From Clostridia bacterium (lineage in GTDB: Bacteria > Bacillota > Clostridia > Oscillospirales > CAG-272), in the NCBI GenBank assembly GCA_017454465.1, contig JAFTCY010000040.1:1-32472 (forward strand): DNA of 32,472 nt, written 5' to 3'. Made by a program: the position numbers and the translations under genes. Under the pieces are notes generated by a model, which did no database searches, was not told where the DNA came from, and saw only the letters and a list, made by a program, of their open reading frames with translations. Positions 8,347 to 16,272 of this stretch are shown piece by piece (positions within the stretch are counted from its first letter, which is position 1; every line of letters starts with the position of its first letter).

Positions 8347-9372
8347 TCAGATCCTGTCCGGAGATTCCCAGCTCTGCGGTATGAATATCTCTTTGTACTT
8401 TTCTATGGCGTACCTGTCGGTCATCCCGCATATGTAGTCGCAGACGCACCTTTCGGCGGTCTCCTCCTCGATCCTGTTCCTGTAGAATTCAGGCATCATG
8501 TCCGGGTTTTTCATAAAGTACTCGAACAGGTACCGCAGAAGATCCATCGCCTGCTTCTCGCCGCGCTTTGCCACGGGATTGTGGTATACGTTCTCAAACA
8601 GGAACGCCCGGAGTCCCATCATGGCCTCCCAGATATCGGGAGCCATGGTGATCTCGTTTTTGTCGGTACTGCACTCAATGACCGACGATACCATCGTATT
8701 TATCCTTTCGCTGTGGCTGTTGCCCAGCGTTTTTCGCAGTTTTTCCGGAATATCGTTTCCGGTTATAATGCCGCCGCGGATCGAATCGTCTATGTCATGG
8801 TTTATATACGCTATCCTGTCGGCGAACTTGACGATGACCCCCTCCAGAGTGGACGCCATGCAGTCTCCGGTGTGATTCAGGATGCCGTCCCTGACCTCCC
8901 AGGTCAGATTGAGGCCTTCTCCGTTGTGCTCAAGTTTTTCCACTACGCGGACGGACTGCTTGTAATGCGTGAAGTCCTTCGAGAAGCATTCCTGCATAAC
9001 GATCTCGCCTGCATGCCCGAAGGGAGTGTGGCCTATGTCATGTCCCAGCGCCGCCGCTTCGCACAGGTCCTCGTTCAGCATGAGAGCCCTTGATATTATC
9101 CTGGCTATCTGGGTGACTTCCAGAGTATGCGTGAGCCGGTTCCGGTAATGCTCGTCTGTGGGAAAAAGAAACACCTGGGTCTTATGCATCAGCCTTCTGA
9201 AAGACTTTGAATGCAGTATCCTGTCCCTGTCCCTCTGAAATTCCGTCCTGTTGACGCATTCAGCGATGGGATGGTCCCGGCCCCTGGTGTTCTCGGTCAG
9301 AAAGGCGTACGGGGAAAGGAACTTTCTCTCCCGTTCGTAGAAAATCTCCCTGACGCATTTGCCTTCCGCCAT
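8347..9372 (-). CDS. dgt: dGTP triphosphohydrolase-like HD protein (Dgt family)
   Basis: The product is a 341-residue HD-domain phosphohydrolase of the deoxyguanosinetriphosphate triphosphohydrolase-like family, which cleaves dNTPs to deoxynucleosides and triphosphate. Visible signatures are RDRDRILHSKSFRRLMHKTQ, RLTHTLEVTQIARIISRAL (first metal His) and AAALGHDIGHTPFGHAGE (HD pair), followed by KFADRIAYINHDIDD. The frame is open to 9489, but MAEGKCVREIFYERERK at 9372 matches the family start and has AGGCGG about 9 bases upstream; the extra 39 residues look non-coding. Its place just before dnaG and rpoD is common in Clostridia and suggests a role in balancing dNTP pools for replication. It sits 81 bp before dnaG, probably in the same transcript. 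Confidence 0.92.
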   Translation of the reverse strand: MAEGKCVREIFYERERKFLSPYAFLTENTRGRDHPIAECVNRTEFQRDRDRILHSKSFRRLMHKTQVFLFPTDEHYRNRLTHTLEVTQIARIISRALMLNEDLCEAAALGHDIGHTPFGHAGEIVMQECFSKDFTHYKQSVRVVEKLEHNGEGLNLTWEVRDGILNHTGDCMASTLEGVIVKFADRIAYINHDIDDSIRGGIITGNDIPEKLRKTLGNSHSERINTMVSSVIECSTDKNEITMAPDIWEAMMGLRAFLFENVYHNPVAKRGEKQAMDLLRYLFEYFMKNPDMMPEFYRNRIEEETAERCVCDYICGMTDRYAIEKYKEIFIPQSWESPDRI

Positions 9373-9446
9373 ATCGTTTTCCCGCCTTTCATCAAGATGT
9401 ATGCGATTGTACTTCCATATATTAATATACGCAGAAATTTCTTTTT

Positions 9447-10094
9447 TCAGTTTTCCGCCCTTCTTTTTTCCTTGTTCATGAATACGCAAAGCGCTTTTCC
9501 GTTAGTGACATCGGTCACCAGACGCTCAAACCGCTGAGCGTCTCCGGAGAGGACCGAGCAGGTCATCCTGACGCATTCCCCGAACTCGGATCCGTCCTCA
9601 AGGGCGCCTGCCTTCTGAAGCGCCAGGGACAGTTTCCGGTAGTCCGGATAGGAAACCGACACCTCATATACGGAGTAGTCCCTGTATACGGCAAATCCGG
9701 CCAGGTCGACCGCCGCCCTGGCCGCCGCGGCATAGGCTCTGGACAGTCCTCCCGTTCCGAGTAGTATGCCTCCGAAATACCTGGTGACCACTACGCAGAA
9801 ATCAGTCGCGCCCGATGATCTCAGCACGTTGAGGACAGGGATGCCCCCGGTACCCTGGGGCTCCCCGTCATCAGAATACCTTACGACGGATCCTTCGGAT
9901 ATCATATATGCGAATACATGGTGCTTCGCGGCATAATGCTTTTTCCTTCTCGCGTCTATATACGCCCGGGCTTCGCTCTCGTCCGATACGGGTACCGCTC
10001 CCGCGATGAAACGGGATCTCTTCTCCTCGATCTCCGCTTCCGCTTCCCTGGCAAGGGTCACAAGTTCGCCGGCGGATACTGAATGTTCACTCAT
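9447..10094 (-). CDS. YigZ/IMPACT family protein
   Basis: This 215-residue protein belongs to the YigZ/IMPACT family, linked to translation control in other organisms but without a settled bacterial function. The family core is clear: EKRSRFIAGAVPV near the N-terminus, KKHYAAKHHVFAYMI, YSDDGEPQGTGGIPVLNVL, and VVTRYFGGILLGTGGLSRAY. A ferredoxin-like C-terminal domain (SYPDYRKLSLALQKAGA) completes the usual two-domain layout. I chose ATG 10094 (MSEHSVSAG). A TTG at 10115 would add seven residues and overlap the end of hflX. The ribosome site is weak for either choice, so translation may depend on coupling to hflX, whose stop codon is 8 bases away. Confidence 0.88.
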   Translation of the reverse strand: MSEHSVSAGELVTLAREAEAEIEEKRSRFIAGAVPVSDESEARAYIDARRKKHYAAKHHVFAYMISEGSVVRYSDDGEPQGTGGIPVLNVLRSSGATDFCVVVTRYFGGILLGTGGLSRAYAAAARAAVDLAGFAVYRDYSVYEVSVSYPDYRKLSLALQKAGALEDGSEFGECVRMTCSVLSGDAQRFERLVTDVTNGKALCVFMNKEKRRAEN

Positions 10095-10101
10095 CTTTTT
10101 C

Positions 10102-11403
10102 TCACGATTCCTCAACTATATACTTTTTGATCCTTGAATAGAGCTTGTCGTCCGCCACGCATCTCACGTCAATGCCTTCAGTGGTATATTCCATTTCGAC
10201 ATCGTCTCCGTCCTTGTATATGATGCCTGTTATGGCACCGTCCTCGGGCGGAATGTGGAGGACTACCCTGTGCTTCCCGTTCATGGATATTCTCTCTATG
10301 AGAGAGACCAGGGCGTCACATCCCGCTCCGGTCTTGGCCGAGATGAACACCACCTTGGTACCGGTGCCGGCCGCCAGGGACTTCATGTGTATGAGAGCGT
10401 CCCTGTCCGCGCAAATGTCGCACTTGTTGAACACATATACGGTAGGCTTTCCCGACGCGCCCAGTTCCTCAAGCAGCTGTGTCGTCACCTGGGTCTGTGA
10501 GGCGAATTCCGGGTTCGACGAATCTATCACAATGACTATTATATCCGAATAGACGGCTTCATCAAGGGTGGATTTGAACGCCTTGATGAGATGGTGCGGC
10601 AGATTTCTTATGAATCCGACCGTATCAGTCAGCAGCAGTTTTGTGCCGTTGGGCGTGGTGAACTGACGGGTGGTGGGATCCAGTGTGGCGAACAGCTTGT
10701 CCTCGGCCAGGATCCCCGCACCGGTAAGGTAGTTCAGAAGAGTGCTCTTGCCGGCGTTGGTATAGCCGACGATGCCCACTTTCGTAAGGCCCGAGCTGTC
10801 TCTCTGGCTCCGCATGACGAGGCGGTTCTTTTCGACCTTTTTGAGTTCCTGTTCCAGAGATGATATCTTTTCCCTGACCCGGCGCCTGTCTATCTCCAGC
10901 TTGGTCTCACCGGGTCCTCTTGCTCCCACGGATCCGGAGGAAGCGCTGCCTCCCTGCCTGGAAAGGGACTTTCCCTTCCCGACCAGTCTCGGGGAACTGT
11001 ATTTGAGCTGCGCCAGCTCCACCTGGAGCCGTCCTTCGCTTGTCCTTGCGTGAGCCGCGAATATATCCAGTATCAGCATGCTCCTGTCGATGACAGAGAC
11101 ATCACCGATCGAATCCTCTATGGACCGTATCTGGGATGGCGTAAGCTCGCAGTCAAAGACCACCAGATCCGCTGAAAGGTTCCCGCAGTACTCCTTCAGT
11201 TCGTCGATCTTGCCTTTTCCGAAGACCGTCCTGACATCCGGCGTCTCCCTGCACTGGGTCAGTCTTGCCGCGCACTCGAGGTCCGCGGTATCCGCGAGCT
11301 GCTCCAGCTCGTCAAGGGAAACGAGGCACTCCTGCTCCTCCCCCTGCCTGTATATCGCGCACAGTATCGCTTTCTGTTTTTCCATGTTCATATTTTCTGC
11401 CAT
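10102..11403 (-). CDS. hflX: Ribosome-associated GTPase HflX
   Basis: HflX is a GTPase that binds the large ribosomal subunit and splits stalled or stressed ribosomes. The 433-residue product has the glycine-rich N-terminal domain (LAQLKYSSPRLVGKG, SVGARGPGETKLEIDRR), a coiled-coil linker, and a G domain. G1 is GYTNAGKST, the G2 region is FATLDPTTRQ, G3 is DTVGFIRNLPHHLI, G4 is NKCD and G5 is ISAKTG. A C-terminal domain follows. ATG 11403 has GGAGG 6 bases upstream. It is the first gene of the run hflX-yigZ-dgt-dnaG-sigma-sigma, all on one strand with gaps under 85 bp. Confidence 0.95.
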   Translation of the reverse strand: MAENMNMEKQKAILCAIYRQGEEQECLVSLDELEQLADTADLECAARLTQCRETPDVRTVFGKGKIDELKEYCGNLSADLVVFDCELTPSQIRSIEDSIGDVSVIDRSMLILDIFAAHARTSEGRLQVELAQLKYSSPRLVGKGKSLSRQGGSASSGSVGARGPGETKLEIDRRRVREKISSLEQELKKVEKNRLVMRSQRDSSGLTKVGIVGYTNAGKSTLLNYLTGAGILAEDKLFATLDPTTRQFTTPNGTKLLLTDTVGFIRNLPHHLIKAFKSTLDEAVYSDIIVIVIDSSNPEFASQTQVTTQLLEELGASGKPTVYVFNKCDICADRDALIHMKSLAAGTGTKVVFISAKTGAGCDALVSLIERISMNGKHRVVLHIPPEDGAITGIIYKDGDDVEMEYTTEGIDVRCVADDKLYSRIKKYIVEES

Positions 11404-11554
11404 AAATACCTCCCCGTTTAGAACTCCTGCGCCGGGACCAAACGGCCCTCCGGGCTGTCACGCCCGCCTCCGGCGCGGAAAATAAAGAAGCCGGACAGGA
11501 TAACGGTTTCCCATATTCCTACCCGACTGTTTCTGCGAACAAGGTATGCTCTTA

Positions 11555-11773
11555 TTATTTTGCGGTCTGCTCAAGACGCTTCTTGAACTTATCAACACGT
11601 CCGCCGGTATCAACGAACTTCTGCTTACCTGTGTAGTAAGGATGGCACTTTGAACAAATGTCAACACGAAGTTCACCGTTTGCATCACTCTTCGTAGAAT
11701 GAGTAACGACCGTCTCGCCGCATGCGCAGCGGATCGTTACCTCTTTATAATCGGGATGGATGCCGTTCTTCAT
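11555..11773 (-). CDS. rpmE: 50S ribosomal protein L31, zinc-binding type
   Basis: L31 bridges the large and small ribosomal subunits. The 72-residue protein has the standard MKNGIHPDY start and four zinc-ligand cysteines, Cys16, Cys18, Cys40 and Cys43 ([19 protein letters not shown]), making it the zinc-containing C+ type. Such proteins can act as a zinc store, and many genomes carry a zinc-free paralogue that replaces them; none is in this window. ATG 11773 has GAGGTG 8 bases upstream and a near-perfect promoter farther up. It is monocistronic, with about 150 bp to hflX downstream. Confidence 0.97.
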   Translation of the reverse strand: MKNGIHPDYKEVTIRCACGETVVTHSTKSDANGELRVDICSKCHPYYTGKQKFVDTGGRVDKFKKRLEQTAK

Positions 11774-11799
11774 CGTTTTTTCACCTCAATGCATAATTA

Positions 11800-11812
11800 C
11801 TCACGTCGTGAG
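11800..11812. promoter_or_regulatory. Perfect 13-bp palindrome at the predicted rpmE transcription start
   Basis: CTCACGTCGTGAG is symmetric around a central base and begins immediately downstream of the rpmE -10 box, covering the expected +1. It is too tight to fold as an RNA hairpin, so a DNA-binding operator is the likelier reading. No regulator is identified. Confidence 0.45.
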
Positions 11813-11841
11813 ATTATATCATACTACTTTTCAAAATGCAA
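11813..11841 (-). promoter_or_regulatory. Sigma-A promoter for rpmE
   Basis: On the minus strand TTGCAT (11836-11841), a 17-bp spacer and a perfect TATAAT (11813-11818), about 40 bases upstream of the rpmE ATG. Confidence 0.78.
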
Positions 11842-11998
11842 TATCTTTTTCTTAAAAAAATCATCGGCGGGGTTACGGCTCATGATCATACGCGCAGACA
11901 TCAAGAAAGCCATTTGGCATGCCCGGTATTCAGGGGATGGAAATGACTTTCTGTGATTTATTCAGTTATTCAGGCAACGCGGCATCCGGTTTCAGGCA

Positions 11999-12460
11999 TT
12001 ATTCCTCAGCGCCCTGGGATGCTCCCGTCGGGGTCTTGAAGAATGAGAATACTATGACGTCGTTTGCGTTCAGAACGGTATCGCCTGCCCTTGCCTTGGG
12101 TTCTTCACCGTTGACCGTGAACACCCACGCGCAGACATTCTCACCGGTAGCGTCTGTGCCTGTTCTGTATTCGGTCCCGTCGATATCAGCTACCATCGCA
12201 AAAGCTTTGCCGTTGGAATCCAGTTCATAACCGATGTCGTTCACCATAAGGGCGTCTTCAGCGGCCTTCAGAACGGAGGGCGCTGCGTCTGCGGTACCCA
12301 CAGCGTCGTATTCATATCCGTCAAGGATATACACGCCGTCAACCTCAAATGACACCGAGCAGTGTACTGTGACCTTATTGCTGTTTCCGCCGTTTCCGCA
12401 GGCAACCAGTGCCAGTGCGAGAAGCGCGGCGAGGGCGATTATCAGAGCAACTTTCTTCAT
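11999..12460 (-). CDS. Small lipoprotein with a DUF4430/transcobalamin-like domain
   Basis: The product is a 153-residue secreted lipoprotein: a signal peptide (MKKVALIIALAALLALAL), lipobox LVAC with Cys21, a Gly/Asn linker, then one compact domain. Its C-terminal half (WVFTVNGEEPKARAGDTVLN, then IVFSFF) has the W-x-VNG plus gD-x-I-x-F pattern of DUF4430, the fold shared with the C-terminal domain of transcobalamin and with surface proteins of Gram-positive bacteria. The function is unknown; a surface ligand-binding or adhesion role is a guess. ATG 12460 has GGAGG about 10 bases upstream, and a full-consensus promoter drives it. It diverges from nfnA across about 210 bp. Confidence 0.78.
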   Translation of the reverse strand: MKKVALIIALAALLALALVACGNGGNSNKVTVHCSVSFEVDGVYILDGYEYDAVGTADAAPSVLKAAEDALMVNDIGYELDSNGKAFAMVADIDGTEYRTGTDATGENVCAWVFTVNGEEPKARAGDTVLNANDVIVFSFFKTPTGASQGAEE

Positions 12461-12505
12461 AATTATGTTTCCTCCATGAAAAACTCTGTTTGCTTCTACA
12501 TGGAG

Positions 12506-12534
12506 ATTATAATCCGCATGGCCGCAAATGTCAA
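12506..12534 (-). promoter_or_regulatory. Full-consensus sigma-A promoter for the DUF4430-like lipoprotein
   Basis: On the minus strand TTGACA (12529-12534), exactly 17 bp, then TATAAT (12506-12511). Both hexamers are perfect, so strong expression is expected unless a repressor acts. Confidence 0.82.
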
Positions 12535-12604
12535 TATTTTTGCCAAAGCCCGCCCGCTCCCGGCCTGCGAAAACACACTATTTCACAAAGTTTCCGCTTG
12601 TTTG

Positions 12605-12633
12605 TTTACAAAGGTTTTTGCTGATGGTATAAT
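12605..12633 (+). promoter_or_regulatory. Sigma-A promoter for nfnAB
   Basis: TTTACA (12605-12610), a 17-bp spacer and a perfect TATAAT (12628-12633), 40 bases upstream of the nfnA ATG. Confidence 0.78.
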
Positions 12634-12673
12634 CCTCTACATATCAATGATTTTCACATGTCAGGAGGCAGTC

Positions 12674-13525
12674 ATGTTCAGGATCCTGAAAAAAGAGGAG
12701 CTGAATCCCACAGTCATCAAAATGGTGATATGCGCGGACCGAGTTGCGAAAAAAGCCGAGCCGGGCCAGTTCATCATCCTGAGAGTGGATGAGGAGGGCG
12801 AAAGGATCCCCCTCACCATAGCGGACTATGACAGGGACGCCGGCACCGTCACCATCATATTCCAGAAAGTCGGAGCCACCACCGATGCTCTCGCGGCAAA
12901 AAATGAAGGCGAATGCATTCAGGATTTCGTCGGTCCTCTGGGAAAGCCCACCGAGACCGAAGGACTGAAAAAAGTAGCCGTCATAGGCGGTGGCGTGGGG
13001 TGCGCCATAGCTTTTCCTGTAGCGAAAAAACTTCACGAACTGGGATGCTGCGTACATTCGGTAGTCGGTTTCAGGTCAAAGGATCTTGTGATCCTTGAAA
13101 ACGATTTTGATTCTGTTTCAGACCGGTTCGTAAGAATGTCGGATGACGGCAGCTGGGGTGAAAAGGGACTTGTCACCAACGCCCTGAGGACCCTCATAGA
13201 ATCCGGGGAGCAATATGACGAGGTCATAGCCATAGGACCGGTCATCATGATGAAATTCGTGGCGGCCCTTACGAAAGAATTCGGCATCAGGACAGTCGTC
13301 AGCATGAATCCGATCATGATAGACGGCACGGGAATGTGCGGCTGCTGCAGGCTCACCGTTGGCGGCAAAACGAAGTTTGCCTGCGTGGACGGACCTGATT
13401 TTGACGGACACGAGGTGGATTTTGACGAAGCTATGAGGCGCGGGGCCATGTACCGGGATTTTGAGAAAAAGGCCCGGGATGAGAACTGCAACCTTTTCAA
13501 AAAGGAGGTGGGGCACAATGCCTAA
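12674..13525 (+). CDS. nfnA: NfnA-type FAD/[2Fe-2S] subunit of the bifurcating ferredoxin:NADP oxidoreductase
   Basis: The 283-residue product is of the ferredoxin-NADP reductase/PyrK type. It has an FAD-binding barrel (ERIPLTIADYDRDAGTVTII), a nucleotide-binding Rossmann domain (AVIGGGVGCAIAFPVAKKL), and near the end the [2Fe-2S] cysteines GTGMCGCCRLTVGG followed by FACVDGP. In Clostridium the small Nfn subunit couples NADH and reduced ferredoxin to NADP reduction by electron bifurcation, in the cytoplasm. The long upstream open frame is not used: ATG 12674 has AGGAGG 6 bases before it and sits 40 bases after the promoter -10. The stop overlaps the start of nfnB by 8 bases. Sulfide dehydrogenase subunit B is an older name for the same family. 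Confidence 0.88.
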   Translation: MFRILKKEELNPTVIKMVICADRVAKKAEPGQFIILRVDEEGERIPLTIADYDRDAGTVTIIFQKVGATTDALAAKNEGECIQDFVGPLGKPTETEGLKKVAVIGGGVGCAIAFPVAKKLHELGCCVHSVVGFRSKDLVILENDFDSVSDRFVRMSDDGSWGEKGLVTNALRTLIESGEQYDEVIAIGPVIMMKFVAALTKEFGIRTVVSMNPIMIDGTGMCGCCRLTVGGKTKFACVDGPDFDGHEVDFDEAMRRGAMYRDFEKKARDENCNLFKKEVGHNA

Positions 13526-14903
13526 CATGTCGCTGAAAAAACATGAGATGCCTTCCCAGTCTCCCGATATAAGGAAAAGCAACTATTCCGAGGTCGCTCT
13601 CGGATATACGGAAGAGATCGCACTGGACGAGGCGGAGCGCTGCCTGAACTGCAAAAACATGCCCTGTGTTTCCGGTTGTCCCGTGGGAATAGAGATCCCG
13701 AGATTCATCCGGAAGATCTGCGAAAAGGATTATGAAGGAGCCTACGGCGTGATTTCCGAGGCAAGTTCTCTTCCCGCCGTATGCGGACGGGTATGCCCCC
13801 AGGAGACCCAGTGCGAATCCAAATGCGTACGGGGCATAAAGGGAGAGCCCGTGGGGATCGGCAGGCTCGAGAGATTCGTGGCGGACAGGCACAACGAGAC
13901 CTTCACGGAGCATGTCACGCCTCCGGAAAAGAACGGGCACAGAGTCGCCGTGATCGGTTCCGGCCCCTCCGGCCTCACCTGCGCGGGAGATCTCGCGAAA
14001 AAAGGCTATGATGTCACCGTGTTTGAAGCCCTCCACACTCCCGGGGGCGTTCTTGTGTACGGCATTCCGGAGTTCAGGCTCCCGAAGTCGATAGTTTCAA
14101 GAGAGATCAGTTCCCTGAAGGAAATGGGCGTTAAGATAGAGACCAACATGGTGATCGGAAAGGTCATCTCCATAGACGAACTGATGGAATCCGGGTTCGA
14201 AGCCGTTTTCATCGGCACCGGAGCCGGACTGCCGAGATTCATGGGCATTCCCGGCGAGAATCTCTGCGGAGTGTATTCCGCTAACGAGTTTCTGACCAGG
14301 ATAAACCTGATGAAGGCATACAAGGACGGCTCGTCCACCCCCATCGCCCGTTCCCGTTCGGTAGCGGTAGTGGGCGGAGGCAACGTTGCCATGGACGCCG
14401 CGCGCTGCGCCAAGCGTCTCGGAGCGGAAAATGTGTATATCGTCTACAGAAGGAGCGAGAACGAGCTTCCGGCCAGGGCTGAAGAAGTTGAGCACGCCAA
14501 AGAGGAAGGCATCGTTTTCAGACTCCTTACAAATCCCACGGAGATCCTCTCGGACGAGAAAGGAAACGTGCGGGGAATTAAATGCGTTGAAATGGAACTG
14601 GGAGAACCCGACTCAAGCGGAAGACGGAGCCCGGTGGTAAAGCAGGGATCCGATTTCGAGATACCTCTCGACTGCGTGATAATGGCTATCGGCACGAGCC
14701 CGAACCCGCTGATCAAGTCAACCACTGAAGGACTTGAAGTCACGAAACACGGAGGGATCGTCACCGACGGGAACGGACTCACCTCCAGAACGGCCATATA
14801 CGCAGGCGGAGACGCTGTTACAGGCGCGGCCACCGTGATCCTGGCAATGGGAGCGGGAAAGACCGCGGCAAAGGCCATAGACGAGTATATACAGCAGAAA
14901 TAA
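13518..14903 (+). CDS. nfnB: NfnB-type flavoprotein subunit (glutamate synthase small-subunit family)
   Basis: The 461-residue product has the GltD/NfnB layout. An N-terminal cysteine domain for [4Fe-4S] clusters comes first (RCLNCKNMPCVSGCPVGIEI; CGRVCPQETQCESKC). It is followed by an FAD-binding domain (AVIGSGPSGLTCAGDLAKKG; HTPGGVLVYGIPEFRLPK), an NADPH domain (AVVGGGNVAMDAARCAKRLG), and the closing FAD motif YAGGDAVTGAATVILAMGAG. Alone it could be read as a glutamate synthase small subunit. Its overlap with nfnA and the absence of gltB make the bifurcating Nfn complex the better call. ATG 13518 has AAAGGAGG about 9 bases upstream, inside nfnA. Together they would supply NADPH for anaerobic biosynthesis. 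Confidence 0.88.
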   Translation: MPNMSLKKHEMPSQSPDIRKSNYSEVALGYTEEIALDEAERCLNCKNMPCVSGCPVGIEIPRFIRKICEKDYEGAYGVISEASSLPAVCGRVCPQETQCESKCVRGIKGEPVGIGRLERFVADRHNETFTEHVTPPEKNGHRVAVIGSGPSGLTCAGDLAKKGYDVTVFEALHTPGGVLVYGIPEFRLPKSIVSREISSLKEMGVKIETNMVIGKVISIDELMESGFEAVFIGTGAGLPRFMGIPGENLCGVYSANEFLTRINLMKAYKDGSSTPIARSRSVAVVGGGNVAMDAARCAKRLGAENVYIVYRRSENELPARAEEVEHAKEEGIVFRLLTNPTEILSDEKGNVRGIKCVEMELGEPDSSGRRSPVVKQGSDFEIPLDCVIMAIGTSPNPLIKSTTEGLEVTKHGGIVTDGNGLTSRTAIYAGGDAVTGAATVILAMGAGKTAAKAIDEYIQQK

Positions 14904-14907
14904 TGAC

Positions 14908-14952
14908 AAAGGGCAGAAACGTTTTACCTGAAAGTAAAGCGCCTCTGCCTTT
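14908..14952. terminator. Hairpin between convergent nfnB and the AraC-family gene
   Basis: AAAGGGCAGA (14908-14917) pairs with TCTGCCTTT (14944-14952) with one bulged G, and T-rich sequence follows on the plus side. It lies directly between two convergent stop codons, as a terminator should. The loop is long (26 bases), so its efficiency is uncertain. Confidence 0.5.
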
Positions 14953-14955
14953 CTT

Positions 14956-16149
14956 CTATTTTCCGCGGTCAGCCCTGTACTCTCCCGGAGTGGATCCCGC
15001 GTATTTCCTGAATACCCTGGAAAAATGCGCCTGTGACGAGAAGCCGAGATACGACCCGATCGACGCGATGGATTTGTCCGAATAGCGGAGAAGCCTTTTG
15101 GCTTCCTCCGTTTTTTCCTTTAGGATAAAATCCGTCAGTGTCTGCCCCGTCTCTTCCCTGAACCTGACTGAAAGATAAGGTCTGCTGAAGAAAAGATCGC
15201 CTGCCATCTTTTCCACATTTACGGGTTCTGCTATATGATGCCTGATATAATTTACTGTATCCAGCACCAGTCTGGATACATTTCTCCCCATGTTCAGCTT
15301 CTCCACCTGTTCAGTGAATTCAAGCAGCATATGGTACTGCAGGTTCAGAATCTCATCATGGCTGTTCAGCAGCTCCGCGTGACGGATGTAAGCGTCTGAC
15401 ATGGAAAAGGCGTCGTCCTCGCTCATGCCGCCCCTGATCGCGGCTCTCGATGCCAGCGTCGCGGTAACGATAAGCAGATTCCGCATCTGTCTCAGCTGAG
15501 TGTCCGCTATGGTACCGCTTTCTATAGCAGGTGCAGAATCAAGCCATCGCCTGAGAGCGACCGTATTTCCTTCACGCACAATGTCCATAAGAGCTTCTTC
15601 GATGCTCAGGGTATTATGCTTCCGCTGAGCAGCCTTCCTGTCTCCCAGCACATGGGTCGTGCGGACACCTTCAGCGCTGCGCTTAAACTCCTTCTGCCTG
15701 CTCTCGCTGATGGCAAGATCAGAGATACGGAGCTTTTCACCGTTATTGAGAAAGTGGTTCACCGCACAGAGCATCTCCAGCAGAGTCTCCACTGGGAGAC
15801 GCCTTACAGCGTTCATTCCCGTAACGAAATCCCCAACGGCGTCCGGCGGGACATCGGCTTCAAAAGCCAGTCTTCTCAGAGTGTTCTCATCAGCCATGAT
15901 CTGCGCGGTCGGGCCTGCCACTATCCTTATGTCTCCCGCGTTTACCACGCCGTAATAGTGGAAATACGGAGTGCAGAAATAAGCCACATGGCCCTCCAGC
16001 GAAAAGATCTGTTCCCTGTATATCTCCATCGGATCCTTCGGCATGTCCGGCGGAAAACTGCTGAAAAGCTTTTCGCCGTCTCTGAACACCCTGACCGGTA
16101 CTTCGGTGAACCGGGCCAGAGATCCGGAAATATATCCATAGTCGATCAC
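14956..16149 (-). CDS. AraC-family transcriptional regulator
   Basis: This is a 397-residue regulator with two C-terminal AraC-type helix-turn-helix motifs (EPVNVEKMAGDLFFSRPYLS; KSIASIGSYLGFSSQAHFSR) and the family tail FRKYAGSTPGEYR. The N-terminal 290 residues form a sensor domain I do not recognise; they contain no clear cupin motif and no membrane segment. The GTG at 16149 is preferred over upstream codons because AGGAG lies 8 bases before it and the upstream sequence is AT-rich and leader-like. The gene diverges from the GH3 gene, so it very probably controls the GH3-symporter-GH78 operon in response to the imported glycoside or a product. The stop is TAG. Confidence 0.87.
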   Translation of the reverse strand: MIDYGYISGSLARFTEVPVRVFRDGEKLFSSFPPDMPKDPMEIYREQIFSLEGHVAYFCTPYFHYYGVVNAGDIRIVAGPTAQIMADENTLRRLAFEADVPPDAVGDFVTGMNAVRRLPVETLLEMLCAVNHFLNNGEKLRISDLAISESRQKEFKRSAEGVRTTHVLGDRKAAQRKHNTLSIEEALMDIVREGNTVALRRWLDSAPAIESGTIADTQLRQMRNLLIVTATLASRAAIRGGMSEDDAFSMSDAYIRHAELLNSHDEILNLQYHMLLEFTEQVEKLNMGRNVSRLVLDTVNYIRHHIAEPVNVEKMAGDLFFSRPYLSVRFREETGQTLTDFILKEKTEEAKRLLRYSDKSIASIGSYLGFSSQAHFSRVFRKYAGSTPGEYRADRGK

Positions 16150-16172
16150 GGTCTTTCTCCTGTGTTTGAAAT

Positions 16173-16199
16173 ATATTACAAATATATAATAAATATTAC
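16173..16199. promoter_or_regulatory. Direct repeat ATATTAC in the AraC/GH3 divergent region
   Basis: ATATTAC occurs at 16173-16179 and 16193-16199, 20 bp apart (two helical turns), in a very AT-rich stretch between the divergent genes. AraC-type proteins typically bind two direct half-sites about two turns apart, so this is a candidate operator. AT-richness makes chance occurrence possible. Confidence 0.35.
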
Positions 16200-16272
16200 G
16201 AAAATGCAATACAGCGCTGACAATATCGGATAAAATATACAGTGAAGATATGTATCACCGGAGGTAAAACCA

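Noticed and set aside
11429..11476. GCGCCGG/CCGGCGC stem between rpmE and hflX as an intrinsic terminator
   Set aside because: The loop is 34 bases and no U-tract follows in the minus direction; it may only be a GC-rich spacer.
12362..12673. N-terminal extension of nfnA
   Set aside because: It runs through the promoters of two genes, has no family similarity, and the ATG at 12674 has an ideal ribosome site.
13518..14903. Glutamate synthase small subunit (gltD)
   Set aside because: No large subunit gene is present, and the overlap with a [2Fe-2S] PyrK-like partner is the NfnAB arrangement.
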